From assembly GCA_934631055.1 (NCBI GenBank), contig CAKTXP010000022.1:1-21733 (forward strand): 21,733 nucleotides of DNA, in the 5' to 3' direction. This document shows positions 7,818-15,035 of this stretch, one piece after another. The translations under genes and the position numbers were made by a program. The stretch's first letter is position 1. Each line of letters starts with the position of its first letter. Source of the stretch: an uncultured Clostridia bacterium (lineage in GTDB: Bacteria > Bacillota > Clostridia > Christensenellales > Aristaeellaceae). Below the pieces are notes generated by a model that did no database searches, was not told the DNA's origin, and saw only the letters and a list, made by a program, of their open reading frames with translations.

Positions 7818-8078
7818 TTACTTCTGCTCGGGCTTTTCCTCGCCGTCCTTGACGAGATAGCTGTCCAGCTCTTTGAGCAGATCGTCGCAGTCGTCGCTGT
7901 AAATGGACATGGTGATCGGACGGGAAAGGTCGATAGAGAAAATGCCGAGGATGGACTTGGCGTCCACCACATATCTTCCGGAGCGCAGATCCATATCATA
8001 GGGATAGCGGTTAACCAGGCTGACAAAGTTCTTGACGTTATCGGTCATCATCGTCAGGCGAATCGTCACAGTTTTCAT
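7818..8078 (-). CDS. HPr-family protein lacking the phospho-histidine
   Basis: An 86-residue protein with the HPr fold signature. YVVDAKSILGIFSIDL (37-52) aligns with the HPr segment carrying the regulatory serine, placing Ser42 at the HprK/P target position. The usual active-site GLHARPA motif is absent: the corresponding N-terminal segment (about residues 7-20) has no His or Arg, so PTS phosphotransfer is unlikely. In that sense it resembles Crh of Bacillus, although it is more divergent. An acidic, lysine-rich tail follows residue 77. ATG at 8078 has AAGGAG eight bases ahead. It is the first gene of a two-gene unit with DUF4364 and has a near-consensus promoter. A regulatory protein-binding role is plausible but unproven. 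Confidence 0.8.
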   Translation of the reverse strand: MKTVTIRLTMMTDNVKNFVSLVNRYPYDMDLRSGRYVVDAKSILGIFSIDLSRPITMSIYSDDCDDLLKELDSYLVKDGEEKPEQK

Positions 8079-8132
8079 CTTGATTACTCCTTATCGCATG
8101 GCGCAAAGTTCACGTTTCAGCTATACGGTTTT

Positions 8133-8161
8133 ATTATACCCGAAAGCCCGGATAAATGCAA
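8133..8161 (-). promoter_or_regulatory. Promoter of the HPr-like / DUF4364 unit
   Basis: Minus-strand TTGCAT (8156-8161), a 17-base spacer and a perfect TATAAT (8133-8138). The leader is about 48 bases. It is divergent from the MATE promoter 40 bases away. Confidence 0.8.
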
Positions 8162-8202
8162 GCGCCGCTTGATATAACTGCATTTTTCGTGCATGTTTTC
8201 CA

Positions 8203-8231
8203 TTGCCAAGAAGCGTAGAGTGTGCTATGCT
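8203..8231 (+). promoter_or_regulatory. Promoter of the MATE transporter gene
   Basis: TTGCCA (8203-8208), a 17-base spacer and TATGCT (8226-8231), giving a leader of about 25 bases before the TTG start. Confidence 0.7.
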
Positions 8232-8262
8232 TTGCGCATATTTTGTTTTGAGGTGATTTGTT

Positions 8263-9618
8263 TTGTCCGCGTCCCGTTCCCATGAGGTTCAGATGACCTC
8301 CGGTTCTCTTTTCAAGAACGTTCTCGCCTTTACCGTGCCGCTGATCCTCTCCGGCGTACTTCAGCTCCTATACAATTCAGCGGATATCATCGTCGTCGGG
8401 CGCTTTGCCGATTCGCTGGCGATGGCGGCTGTCGGCGCGACGACCTCGCTCATTCATCTCATGGTCAGCCTGCTGATGGGGCTGAGCGTCGGCTCGTCCG
8501 TCGCGGTCGCGCGCGCTTCCGGCGCGGGGGATAACCCCTCCGTGCATCGCGCGGTGCATACCTCCATCGCGCTTGCGCTGATCTCCGGCTTTGCGCTCGG
8601 CGCGGCGCTGCTGATATTCTCCCGCGGTCTGCTCGAGCTGATGGGCTGTCCGGAGAACGTCATCGAGGGCGCGGCATTGTATCTGAAGATATACGCCGTC
8701 GGTCTGCCCGCCAGCATGATCTATAACTTCGGCGCGGCGATTTTGCGCGCCGTCGGCGATACGCGCAGACCGCTGTATTTCCTGACCGTCAGCGGCGTGG
8801 TCAATATTGTCCTGAACGTACTGCTCGTCGCGGGATTCAAGCTCAGCGTTGCGGGCGTCGCCATCGCGACCATCGCCAGCGAAGCGCTCAGCGGCGCGCT
8901 CGTGCTGCTCTGCCTGATCCACAACCATGATGCCATCCGCTACGAGCCGAAAAAGACGCGCATCTACGGCAAGTCGCTCTCGCTGATCCTGCGCATCGGT
9001 CTGCCCGCCGGTCTGCAAAGCAGCATGTTCTCCATCTCCAACGTGCTGATTCAGTCCGCTATCAATTCCTTCGGCGCGGCGGCCATCGCAGGCAATACCG
9101 CCGCCGCCAGCATCGAGGGCTTTGCGACGACCCTTTCCAACTCCATCTCGCAGGCGGCGCTGACCTTCTCCAGCCAGAATATGGGCGCAGGAAAATACTC
9201 CCGTGTCCGCAAGGTTCTCTTCGTCTGCCTCGCCGCAACGCTCGTCGGCGGTCTGGGCATGGGGCTGATGATCTATACGTTCGGTACGCCGCTGCTCTCC
9301 CTCTTCAATACCGATTCGGACGTCATCGCCTGCGGCTTGATCCGCGTCGCCCACAACATGCCGCTCTACGTCCTGTTCTGTTTGCAGGATACGTTCGTCG
9401 GTCAGCTGCGCGGCATCGGCTATTCGCTGATGCCGACCATCACCAGCCTGAGCGGCATCTGCCTGCTGCGCATCGTCTGGCTCTATACCATCTTTGCCGC
9501 TTCTCCGACGCTGGATACGCTCTACCTCTCCTATCCGTTCTCGTGGGCTGTGACCCTCGCCGCGCTCATTGTCTGCTACGCGGTCGTCATCCGGAAGCTG
9601 CCCAAGAGCGACGAATAA
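8263..9618 (+). CDS. MATE family multidrug / cation-coupled efflux transporter
   Basis: A 451-residue membrane protein with the pattern of about twelve hydrophobic segments expected of MatE proteins, arranged as two related halves. Features include an N-terminal FTVPLILSGVLQLLYNSADI segment (TM1, with the family's conserved Pro), VGRFADSLAMAAVGA, the loop GDTRRPLYF (about 165-175), and a second-half repeat beginning RIGLPAGLQSSMFSISN. The start is TTG at 8263, supported by GAGGTG about seven bases ahead; the next candidate is ATG at 8293. It exports organic cations or drugs by Na+ or H+ antiport in characterised relatives, but the substrate here is unknown. It is a single gene with its own promoter and a terminator shared with the convergent kinase gene. 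Confidence 0.93.
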   Translation: MSASRSHEVQMTSGSLFKNVLAFTVPLILSGVLQLLYNSADIIVVGRFADSLAMAAVGATTSLIHLMVSLLMGLSVGSSVAVARASGAGDNPSVHRAVHTSIALALISGFALGAALLIFSRGLLELMGCPENVIEGAALYLKIYAVGLPASMIYNFGAAILRAVGDTRRPLYFLTVSGVVNIVLNVLLVAGFKLSVAGVAIATIASEALSGALVLLCLIHNHDAIRYEPKKTRIYGKSLSLILRIGLPAGLQSSMFSISNVLIQSAINSFGAAAIAGNTAAASIEGFATTLSNSISQAALTFSSQNMGAGKYSRVRKVLFVCLAATLVGGLGMGLMIYTFGTPLLSLFNTDSDVIACGLIRVAHNMPLYVLFCLQDTFVGQLRGIGYSLMPTITSLSGICLLRIVWLYTIFAASPTLDTLYLSYPFSWAVTLAALIVCYAVVIRKLPKSDE

Positions 9619-9673
9619 GAAGCTGCAAGCAAAATTTCAGATAAGAAACGATGCAACCCCAAACATAAAATTT

Positions 9674-9721
9674 CGGGAGACGGATGCCCTGTCGCAAAGG
9701 CTTCCGTCTCCCGTTTCTTTT
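9674..9721 (+). terminator. Bidirectional terminator between MATE and hybrid kinase genes
   Basis: The 11-base stem CGGGAGACGGA (9674-9684) pairs with TCCGTCTCCCG (9703-9713), extended by a GCC/GGC helix after one mismatch. A T-rich run follows on the plus strand (9714-9721). On the minus strand an AAATTTTA run follows, weaker but usable for the convergent kinase gene that ends at 9720. Confidence 0.85.
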
Positions 9722-11921
9722 ATTTTTCTTTTTTGCAGAATTTTGCAATCGAAGCGACCAGTTTTTCGATTCGAAGCGGTTTGGACAGATGGGCGTTCAT
9801 GCCCGCTTCAAAGCACTTCTGCGCATCCTCTTCAAAGGCATTGGCAGTCATGGCAATGATGGGAATCGTTTTCGCATCTTCACGCGTGAGCGCCCGAATG
9901 GCGCGTGTCGCGCTGAGTCCATCCATGTTGGGCATCATCATATCCATCAGAATGACCGAATACGTTCCCGGCGCGTGGTTTTCAAACATATCCAGCGCTT
10001 CCCGACCGTCCTTCGCGATATCCACGGTGACGCCGCGATCCTCAAGCAGGGTCTGCGCGATTTCGGCGTTCAGCTCGTTATCCTCCGCCAGCAGCAGATG
10101 AAGCCCTCGGACATCGACGTTCTCCCCGCTCTGCTCGCTTTCCTTGATTTCCGGCACTTCGTCGGCAATCTCGAAAGGCAGCGTGATGATGAACTCAGAG
10201 CCTTCTCCCTCTTTGCTGTATACTTCAATGCTTCCATTCATCTGGTCGATCAGCCTCTTGACGATGGACATGCCCAGTCCCGTTCCGTTATATACGCTCC
10301 TCGCGTCGGTTCGTTCCTGCGAAAACGGGTCAAATACGTGCGCAAGAAATGCCTCGCTCATACCGATGCCCGTATCCCGAATCACCCAGCGATAGGTGAC
10401 GACTCCATCCTTTTCGCCGACGCACTGGCAGCTCGTCCTTACGCTGCCGCCGACCTTGTTATACTTGATGCAGTTGCCGTATATATTCAGGAAGATCTGC
10501 CGCAGGTGCAGCGGACTGCCATATACGTTTCCGATCTTCACCCTGTCGGATCTCTCCCTGTCGTATTCGAACGTAACGCCGGCTTCCTTCGCGCGCTGTT
10601 CTACGATCATCAGGATATCGCGCGCAAGCTGGTTCAGGTCGAGCGGTTCATGCGCAAGCATGATCTCTCCGCTTTCCAATTTGCTCATTTGCAGAACGTC
10701 GTTGATCAGGCTGAGCAGGTGATGCGCTGCGATCTTCATCTTTTCCCGATTCGCCGTAATCAGCGCCAGATCATCTGGATGGGCGTCGTCGATTTCAATC
10801 AGACCGACGATGCCGTTCAGCGGCGTCCGAATATCGTGGCTCATGCAGGAAAGGAAGCTGGTCTTTGCGGCGTTGGCGCGATCCGCCTGATCGACGGCGG
10901 CGCTCAACTCCTCGTTTGTGCTGCGCAGTTTCTCCGCATATTCCTTCTGAACGCGGTACTGATTCTCCCGATAGCTCTGCGCCGTCCGCCAGCGGATGAA
11001 CCTGATGACCGCCAGAATGACGGCGTACACGATCAGCGCATAGAGCACGTTCTGAATCGTGCCGCTGAAAACCTCGCGCTCGGTTCGATAGACATAGACG
11101 TAGAAATTTCTGCCATGCTCCATTAAGCCGAAATCCTGCAAGAGGCTGTCCGGTTTTCGATTGGCATGAACCAGAACATCGCTCATTCCCACGTCTTTGA
11201 TCCTGCGGAGGATCGCGATCTCATCCGTATTGCGCCCGACGAGGGATTCCTCGTTGCTGGCGATGATTACATTTCCTTTGCTGACGACGATCGTTCCATT
11301 TGTTTCAAGCCTGTAACCGGAAAGCATGGATGAAATGGACAGGCTGAAAGCGTCTATGTATTCCACCGTCGTATGATAATACGCCGCGACGATTCCCGGC
11401 GCATCCCGCCGACCGACCGCGGAGAGATCGACCTCGCTTCCGTCCGAGCAGGTGTAGCGGGCGATGTACTTTTCTTCCGGATGAAGCGCAACATTGAGCA
11501 GCGCCGGAGAATCCAGATACTCCGCCAGCCGTTCCGGCGCTTCGCCCGTCTCGTGATAACCGTCTACGACGACGCCGTTTTCATCCATCAGGACGATTCC
11601 GGTCACATAGCTCATCTGCGCGTAATCGGCAAGCGTCTTACCGCTTTCCCCCTCCGCGTCTATCTCCATCAGGTGGGCAACCTGGTTTACGCTTTCCGCC
11701 ATGCGCATCAGGCTCTTTGTCTCGCTGGCAAGGTTAATGCGCATATACTGGCTGTATTGTTCCTTTACATACTGCGCCGTCGTCATCATCATCTGTCGGG
11801 CAGAGAGCATATCGGAATGGGTCGCCGTCAAAAACACGCTGCCGAGAAGCACGATTGCAAGCAGGACTTCGACATGGAGCAGCCGCACGGAGCCTCCGTC
11901 ATTTTTCCGTTCCGCCTTCAT
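9720..11921 (-). CDS. Membrane-bound hybrid sensor histidine kinase with receiver domain
   Basis: A 733-residue hybrid kinase. TM1 (about 15-33) and TM2 (about 292-309) bracket an extracytoplasmic sensor of about 260 residues that looks Cache-like (GIVLMDENGVVVDGY, then IVVSKGNVIIASN). A coiled-coil linker (about 320-350) leads to HisKA with SHDIRTPLNG (phospho-acceptor His362). The ATPase domain follows with N box NIYGNCIKYN (Asn483), DTGIGMS (516-522) and GTGLGMS (546-552). The C-terminal receiver has LLLAEDNELNA, acceptor Asp660 in LMDMMMPNMDG, and Lys714. There is no Hpt or DNA-binding domain, so a separate phosphotransfer protein or regulator must exist elsewhere. ATG at 11921 has GGAGG nine bases ahead and lies inside the lipoprotein gene's last codons, a 23-base overlap. 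The ligand is unknown. Confidence 0.93.
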   Translation of the reverse strand: MKAERKNDGGSVRLLHVEVLLAIVLLGSVFLTATHSDMLSARQMMMTTAQYVKEQYSQYMRINLASETKSLMRMAESVNQVAHLMEIDAEGESGKTLADYAQMSYVTGIVLMDENGVVVDGYHETGEAPERLAEYLDSPALLNVALHPEEKYIARYTCSDGSEVDLSAVGRRDAPGIVAAYYHTTVEYIDAFSLSISSMLSGYRLETNGTIVVSKGNVIIASNEESLVGRNTDEIAILRRIKDVGMSDVLVHANRKPDSLLQDFGLMEHGRNFYVYVYRTEREVFSGTIQNVLYALIVYAVILAVIRFIRWRTAQSYRENQYRVQKEYAEKLRSTNEELSAAVDQADRANAAKTSFLSCMSHDIRTPLNGIVGLIEIDDAHPDDLALITANREKMKIAAHHLLSLINDVLQMSKLESGEIMLAHEPLDLNQLARDILMIVEQRAKEAGVTFEYDRERSDRVKIGNVYGSPLHLRQIFLNIYGNCIKYNKVGGSVRTSCQCVGEKDGVVTYRWVIRDTGIGMSEAFLAHVFDPFSQERTDARSVYNGTGLGMSIVKRLIDQMNGSIEVYSKEGEGSEFIITLPFEIADEVPEIKESEQSGENVDVRGLHLLLAEDNELNAEIAQTLLEDRGVTVDIAKDGREALDMFENHAPGTYSVILMDMMMPNMDGLSATRAIRALTREDAKTIPIIAMTANAFEEDAQKCFEAGMNAHLSKPLRIEKLVASIAKFCKKEK

Positions 11922-12732
11922 CGGTTTCCACCTCCATGTACTTCTGCGGCTCTTCCAGGTACTTTCCGATGATCTGCTCCATCGTTCCGTCAGCCCGCAT
12001 ATCCTCAAATACTTCTGAAAGCTGCCGTTCCAGCCCGCGCGTATCGTCCTTCGCGAACGCTACGCCCAGCCCCACCGTCAGCAGCGGCTCTTCCAGAATG
12101 CGGTAATCCAGCCCATAATCGGACATACACTGCAAGATCGCCGTCTCATGCGCAGCGATGGCATCGACGTAGCCTTTGCTTAAAAACGGATAGATCAATT
12201 CCCGATTTTGCAGCAAAAAGATTTCCCGCAGCTCCGGTATCCGCGGATCGGTATGCGAAACGAAAAGTTCCTCCGGCTTGGTCGTCGATTGCACGGCGAC
12301 CCGCTTCCCCGCAAGGTCGGAAAGCGTATAGATATCGCTGTCCCTGCGCACGGCGACCACCTGCCGGCTTAACATATACGGCGCAGACCATCTGTATTGC
12401 TCTTCGCGCCCGTCGATGGAAAAACTGCCCCAGATGCAATCGATCTCTCCGCTTTCCACCAGTTCCTTCTTCGCTTCCCAATCAATTACCGAAAAAACAG
12501 CCCGATATCCCATGCGGTCAAACGCTTCTGCCGCCAAGTCCACATCAATGCCCGTCGGCTGTCCGTTAGCGTCCTCATAGTTATACGGCGGATAGTTGTC
12601 GCTGCCCACGATGATGACAGGCTTGACGTTCTCATCCGACCGAACCGCCGCTTCTTCGCTCGTACATCCGCTCATCAGCAGTATTACGCACGCCAGCATC
12701 GCGGAAAACGCGGCGATCTTTTTCCCCTGCAT
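11899..12732 (-). CDS. Solute-binding lipoprotein, amino-acid type (SBP family 3)
   Basis: A 277-residue exported lipoprotein. The signal peptide ends in LLMSGC, so Cys23 is the likely lipidated residue, with Met at -3 rather than the usual Leu. The body shows the polar amino-acid binding fold: VGSDNYPPYNYEDANGQPTGIDVDL start, a hinge region near IDCIWGSFSIDGRE, then LSDLAGKRVAVQSTT opening lobe 2 and LGVAFAKDD near the return to lobe 1. ATG at 12732 is preceded by GGAG about nine bases upstream. It overlaps the hybrid kinase gene by 23 bases, and no permease or ATPase gene is near. The context suggests that it presents ligand to the kinase rather than to a transporter; that is an inference. 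Confidence 0.9.
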   Translation of the reverse strand: MQGKKIAAFSAMLACVILLMSGCTSEEAAVRSDENVKPVIIVGSDNYPPYNYEDANGQPTGIDVDLAAEAFDRMGYRAVFSVIDWEAKKELVESGEIDCIWGSFSIDGREEQYRWSAPYMLSRQVVAVRRDSDIYTLSDLAGKRVAVQSTTKPEELFVSHTDPRIPELREIFLLQNRELIYPFLSKGYVDAIAAHETAILQCMSDYGLDYRILEEPLLTVGLGVAFAKDDTRGLERQLSEVFEDMRADGTMEQIIGKYLEEPQKYMEVETDEGGTEK

Positions 12733-12818
12733 AGCAACGCTCCTTCATCATGTCGTGTATGTATTTTTTATCCTCTTATGCAGTATATTTTACAATCATC
12801 TGTTTATGACACTTTTTT

Positions 12819-12915
12819 AGCTTATAGGAAATTGCATAAAGCTTGCTCACGTGCGTAAAGCTTTGAATCTTTACGGACTGTGGCGGAAATGCAGGCGGGC
12901 TCAGCCCGCTTTTTC
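12819..12915 (+). repeat. 94-base interspersed element, tandem copy 1
   Basis: The core 12821-12914 begins CTTATAGG and ends in TTTTT. Internal pairing: TTGCAT (12832-12837) with ATGCAG (12889-12894, one G-U), enclosing CGTAAAG/CTTTACG (12854-12860 with 12869-12875). It ends in a terminator, GCGGGC-TCA-GCCCGC (12895-12909) plus five T. It is preceded by six T (12813-12818). It is identical to copy 2 except for one base (A12849 versus G12946). The orientation is opposite to both flanking genes, so it is not simply one of their terminators. Confidence 0.92.
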
Positions 12916-13012
12916 AGCTTATAGGAAATTGCATAAAGCTTGCTCGCGTGCGTAAAGCTTTGAATCTTTACGGACTGTGGCGGAAATGCAGGCGGGCTCA
13001 GCCCGCTTTTTC
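12916..13012 (+). repeat. 94-base interspersed element, tandem copy 2
   Basis: Direct head-to-tail duplicate of 12819-12915 with the same 97-base period. Its core starts three bases after the T tract of copy 1's own terminator, and it again ends in GCGGGC-TCA-GCCCGC with five T (13007-13011). The single-base difference from copy 1 indicates a recent duplication or insertion. Confidence 0.92.
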
Positions 13013-13357
13013 ATTGTGGAAATCCCTCCGAATCCCATCATCCTTGCGTGCAAATGGCAGTCCTTTTCGCGGAATATCCCCAATATCATCCGGTTTAAAT
13101 GAAAAATCCCGCGCTTTCGTATCGTTTTCGGATACAAAAGTACGAGATGCCTTTTTGATTCCTGTTTTATGGCAGAACAGCGCCGCTCCCGCTCTCCATG
13201 GGGATGCCTTTCTCCATTCAATCCTGACGCCGTATTCTGACTTCTCGCTTTGTTACACTCTGTTTGATTGATATGACATTTGATGCGGCTTTATCATACC
13301 ATATCCGTAACCGCGGGGCAAGACCCGCTTAAAATGAAACAAGCGTTTTTTCTTCTT
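13013..13357. other. Gene-free stretch between tandem repeats and the SH3 gene
   Basis: No gene with a start codon is credible here. A minus-strand frame is open from 13252 to a TGA at 12998-13000 inside repeat copy 2 (84 codons) but contains no ATG, GTG or TTG. A weak GCGGG/CCCGC hairpin lies near 13312-13330, and no T tract follows on the SH3-gene strand, so I see no convincing terminator for that gene. Confidence 0.5.
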
Positions 13358-14503
13358 TCACCCATTCACAATGCAATCCGTCCGCACGAATCCGCACATC
13401 ATCTTTCCATTCACGTTGACCAGCACATACGCCCAATCCCGATTCAGCACGGCAAGCCAGCTGACCTTCTGCCCTGCTTTGAGATTGCAGAGCTCATTCT
13501 GGCTGAACAGCGGGTCATCCGTCAGGAAGGTATCCTGCGTGATTTCGGAAAGCATATCCGCAGAAATCGCCGCAAAGTCCATTTCCGGCACGCTCGCGCC
13601 TTTGGGCAGAGCGTTCCTGTCAATCCAGCCAAAGCGGTAATGGCTGTTGTCGATGCTGTATTGAATGAGGATATAGCCATCCTTCTGACCGTAGACCTCG
13701 ATCCAGCCGTTCGTGCTGACGAGTCCCTTGCCGCTGCCGCTGCGCACATAGTCCTCGCCGGGGCCCGTATAAACCGGATATTTCTGCCCGCCGGTGAATT
13801 TAACCTTCTGCGCGGTAAATGCGCCGGAAGACAGCTGCGGCGCAGTCGTCAGTTTTTCTTCCGCCTCGTCAATCCATGTCGGCAGCGCGTTAAACGACAC
13901 ATAGCGGATATCGCGCTGAACCTTCCCCTTTACATACCCCTGTTCGCCGTTCCCGTATTCAAGGAAATTCAAGCCGTCGTCCGTGACCGTGATGCTGTCC
14001 AGACACGCCTTGTAGTAATGGGTCAGGCGGAACATGCCGTTCTGCCACCTGTATCGCACGCCGCTGGCATAAGCCTCGCCGATCTCATCGAGCATCGTCA
14101 CGCCGAAAACAAGTCCGTCGTCGTAGACCTTTTTGCCCGTCGGATTTTCGTATCGGTCCAGCTCGTCCTTCCAGCCTGCCTCACCGACATAAAACCATGC
14201 CTTTTCTTTTCCCTGCGGCACAGCCCCGGCGTTTTTCAGCCAGTATTTCATTTCGCCGTTCACCCGATGATAGCCGACAAGAATGCGCTCGCTCTGCTTA
14301 TGGAGCAGCGCAAAGCCGTAGTCGCCCTTGCTCGTTCCCTGAACCTCGCAATAATCCTCCAGCTCATAATCCGCCCAGCGGGACTGAATATGCTCCAGCA
14401 CCTCCTGCGGCGGCTCGAACAAGGTTCCCCATTCATTTGCTTGCGCACAAGCCGCGCAGAGCATCAGCATCCATGCGCACAACACCATGACCCACTTTTT
14501 CAT
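13358..14503 (-). CDS. Secreted protein with two C-terminal bacterial SH3-like domains
   Basis: A 381-residue exported protein of unknown function. The signal peptide (about 1-22) is MKKWV, a hydrophobic core, then CAACAQA with a likely signal peptidase I site; a lipobox is not convincing. Residues about 23-225 form an unassigned region rich in Trp and Tyr. Two bacterial SH3-like (SH3_3 type) modules follow: about 235-298, with YPVYTGPGEDY and GWIEVYGQKDGYILI, and about 323-378, with LKAGQKVSWL and CGFVRTDCI. Such modules usually bind cell-wall peptides. ATG at 14503 is preferred over 14509 because GGAGG is eight bases ahead of it, but only two bases ahead of 14509. A terminator-like hairpin sits immediately upstream (14529-14570). 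No enzymatic domain is recognised. Confidence 0.8.
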   Translation of the reverse strand: MKKWVMVLCAWMLMLCAACAQANEWGTLFEPPQEVLEHIQSRWADYELEDYCEVQGTSKGDYGFALLHKQSERILVGYHRVNGEMKYWLKNAGAVPQGKEKAWFYVGEAGWKDELDRYENPTGKKVYDDGLVFGVTMLDEIGEAYASGVRYRWQNGMFRLTHYYKACLDSITVTDDGLNFLEYGNGEQGYVKGKVQRDIRYVSFNALPTWIDEAEEKLTTAPQLSSGAFTAQKVKFTGGQKYPVYTGPGEDYVRSGSGKGLVSTNGWIEVYGQKDGYILIQYSIDNSHYRFGWIDRNALPKGASVPEMDFAAISADMLSEITQDTFLTDDPLFSQNELCNLKAGQKVSWLAVLNRDWAYVLVNVNGKMMCGFVRTDCIVNG

Positions 14504-14528
14504 TCTCATTGCCTCCTCTACGCATGCA

Positions 14529-14570
14529 AAAACGCCGCGTTCCTTTACTTATTAGACGAAGGAGCGCGGC
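14529..14570 (-). terminator. Terminator-like hairpin next to the SH3 gene ribosome binding site
   Basis: On the minus strand a 12-base stem with one G-U pair (14570-14559 with 14545-14534) is followed by G and five T (14532-14528). The GGAGG of the SH3 gene starts about ten bases later, leaving no room for a promoter between them. It may end the era transcript, act as an attenuator in the SH3 gene leader, or both. Confidence 0.75.
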
Positions 14571-14597
14571 AAAAATTTCACTTTTTTCAAAAAACAA

Positions 14598-14787
14598 GGA
14601 AACGCTGGGGAACGTTGGGAACGTTGGGGGCTTTGCTCCGGGAAACTCGCATAGTCGCGCTGTCCTCTGCCTGCGGCAGACGCGCTCCTTGCGATTTCCG
14701 ATTTCCGTCACGCTGAATCCCGCACTGCGGGCGCGTGACTCCAATCCCCAATCCCCTACCAAGAACCTGAGGTTCTTGGATTTCCCA
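14598..14787. repeat. GC-rich hairpin repeat related to the 4632-4775 element
   Basis: It contains TCTGCC/GGCAGA (14666-14680), the hairpin GTCACGC...GCGTGAC (14707-14713 with 14733-14739) with a CCCGC/GCGGG tip, and a 21-base near-perfect palindrome (14759-14779). The middle hairpin matches 4674-4706 read on the opposite strand, with a compensated T-A to C-G change. This sits in a 532-base gap without genes between era and the SH3 gene. Between here and the module at 14946 there is also a 9-base stem at 14792-14812 and no recognisable gene. Confidence 0.7.
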
Positions 14788-14945
14788 CTTCATTTATCGC
14801 TTTGCGATAAATGGATGAATACGTTGTTTTTGTCGCCACAAGCGAAGAAAGGGTGCAAGAGAACAAGATTCCCTGCCAGAGTTTGGTGCAGCGCCCTAAC
14901 ATCCTCTCTTGCTGTCGCGAAGCGATAGCAACGCATCACTCTCTT

Positions 14946-15035
14946 TAAACCGCCGCGAAGCGGAGAAGGGAGTCTGAGGGACAATGTCCCTCAGGCAGGT
15001 CTTAGGGCGGCAGCCCTATCGTCCCCCCACTCCCC
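14946..15035. repeat. GC-rich hairpin module abutting the era stop codon
   Basis: On the plus strand: CCGC-GAA-GCGG (14953-14963), a 9-base stem CTGAGGGAC/GTCCCTCAG (14974-14994), and TAGGGC/GCCCTA (15003-15018). It ends exactly at the era stop (15036-15038). It shares order and flanking bases with the module at 16072-16148, and its first half with the right end of the 4632-4775 element. Confidence 0.8.

Noticed and set aside
12733..12818. A promoter for the solute-binding lipoprotein gene
   Set aside because: TATACT is present on the minus strand, but no acceptable -35 lies at 16-18 bases, so it is too weak to list.
12819..13012. CRISPR-like tandem repeat
   Set aside because: There are only two 97-base units with no spacers between them, the units have terminator ends, and no cas genes are present.
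12919..13221. A 100-codon minus-strand frame ending inside the tandem repeat
   Set aside because: Its last 30 codons are the repeat element itself, there is no ribosome binding site, and the composition (Arg, His, Cys) is not protein-like. The same tail would be encoded by every copy of the repeat.
13358..14503. Lipoprotein assignment for the SH3-domain protein
   Set aside because: Cysteines occur near the end of the signal peptide, but the residues before them do not form a good lipobox; a signal peptidase I site after ACAQA is simpler.
14509..14928. A plus-strand frame of 139 codons across the hairpin-rich gap
   Set aside because: It crosses several palindromes and the 14598-14787 repeat, lacks a ribosome binding site and resembles no family.
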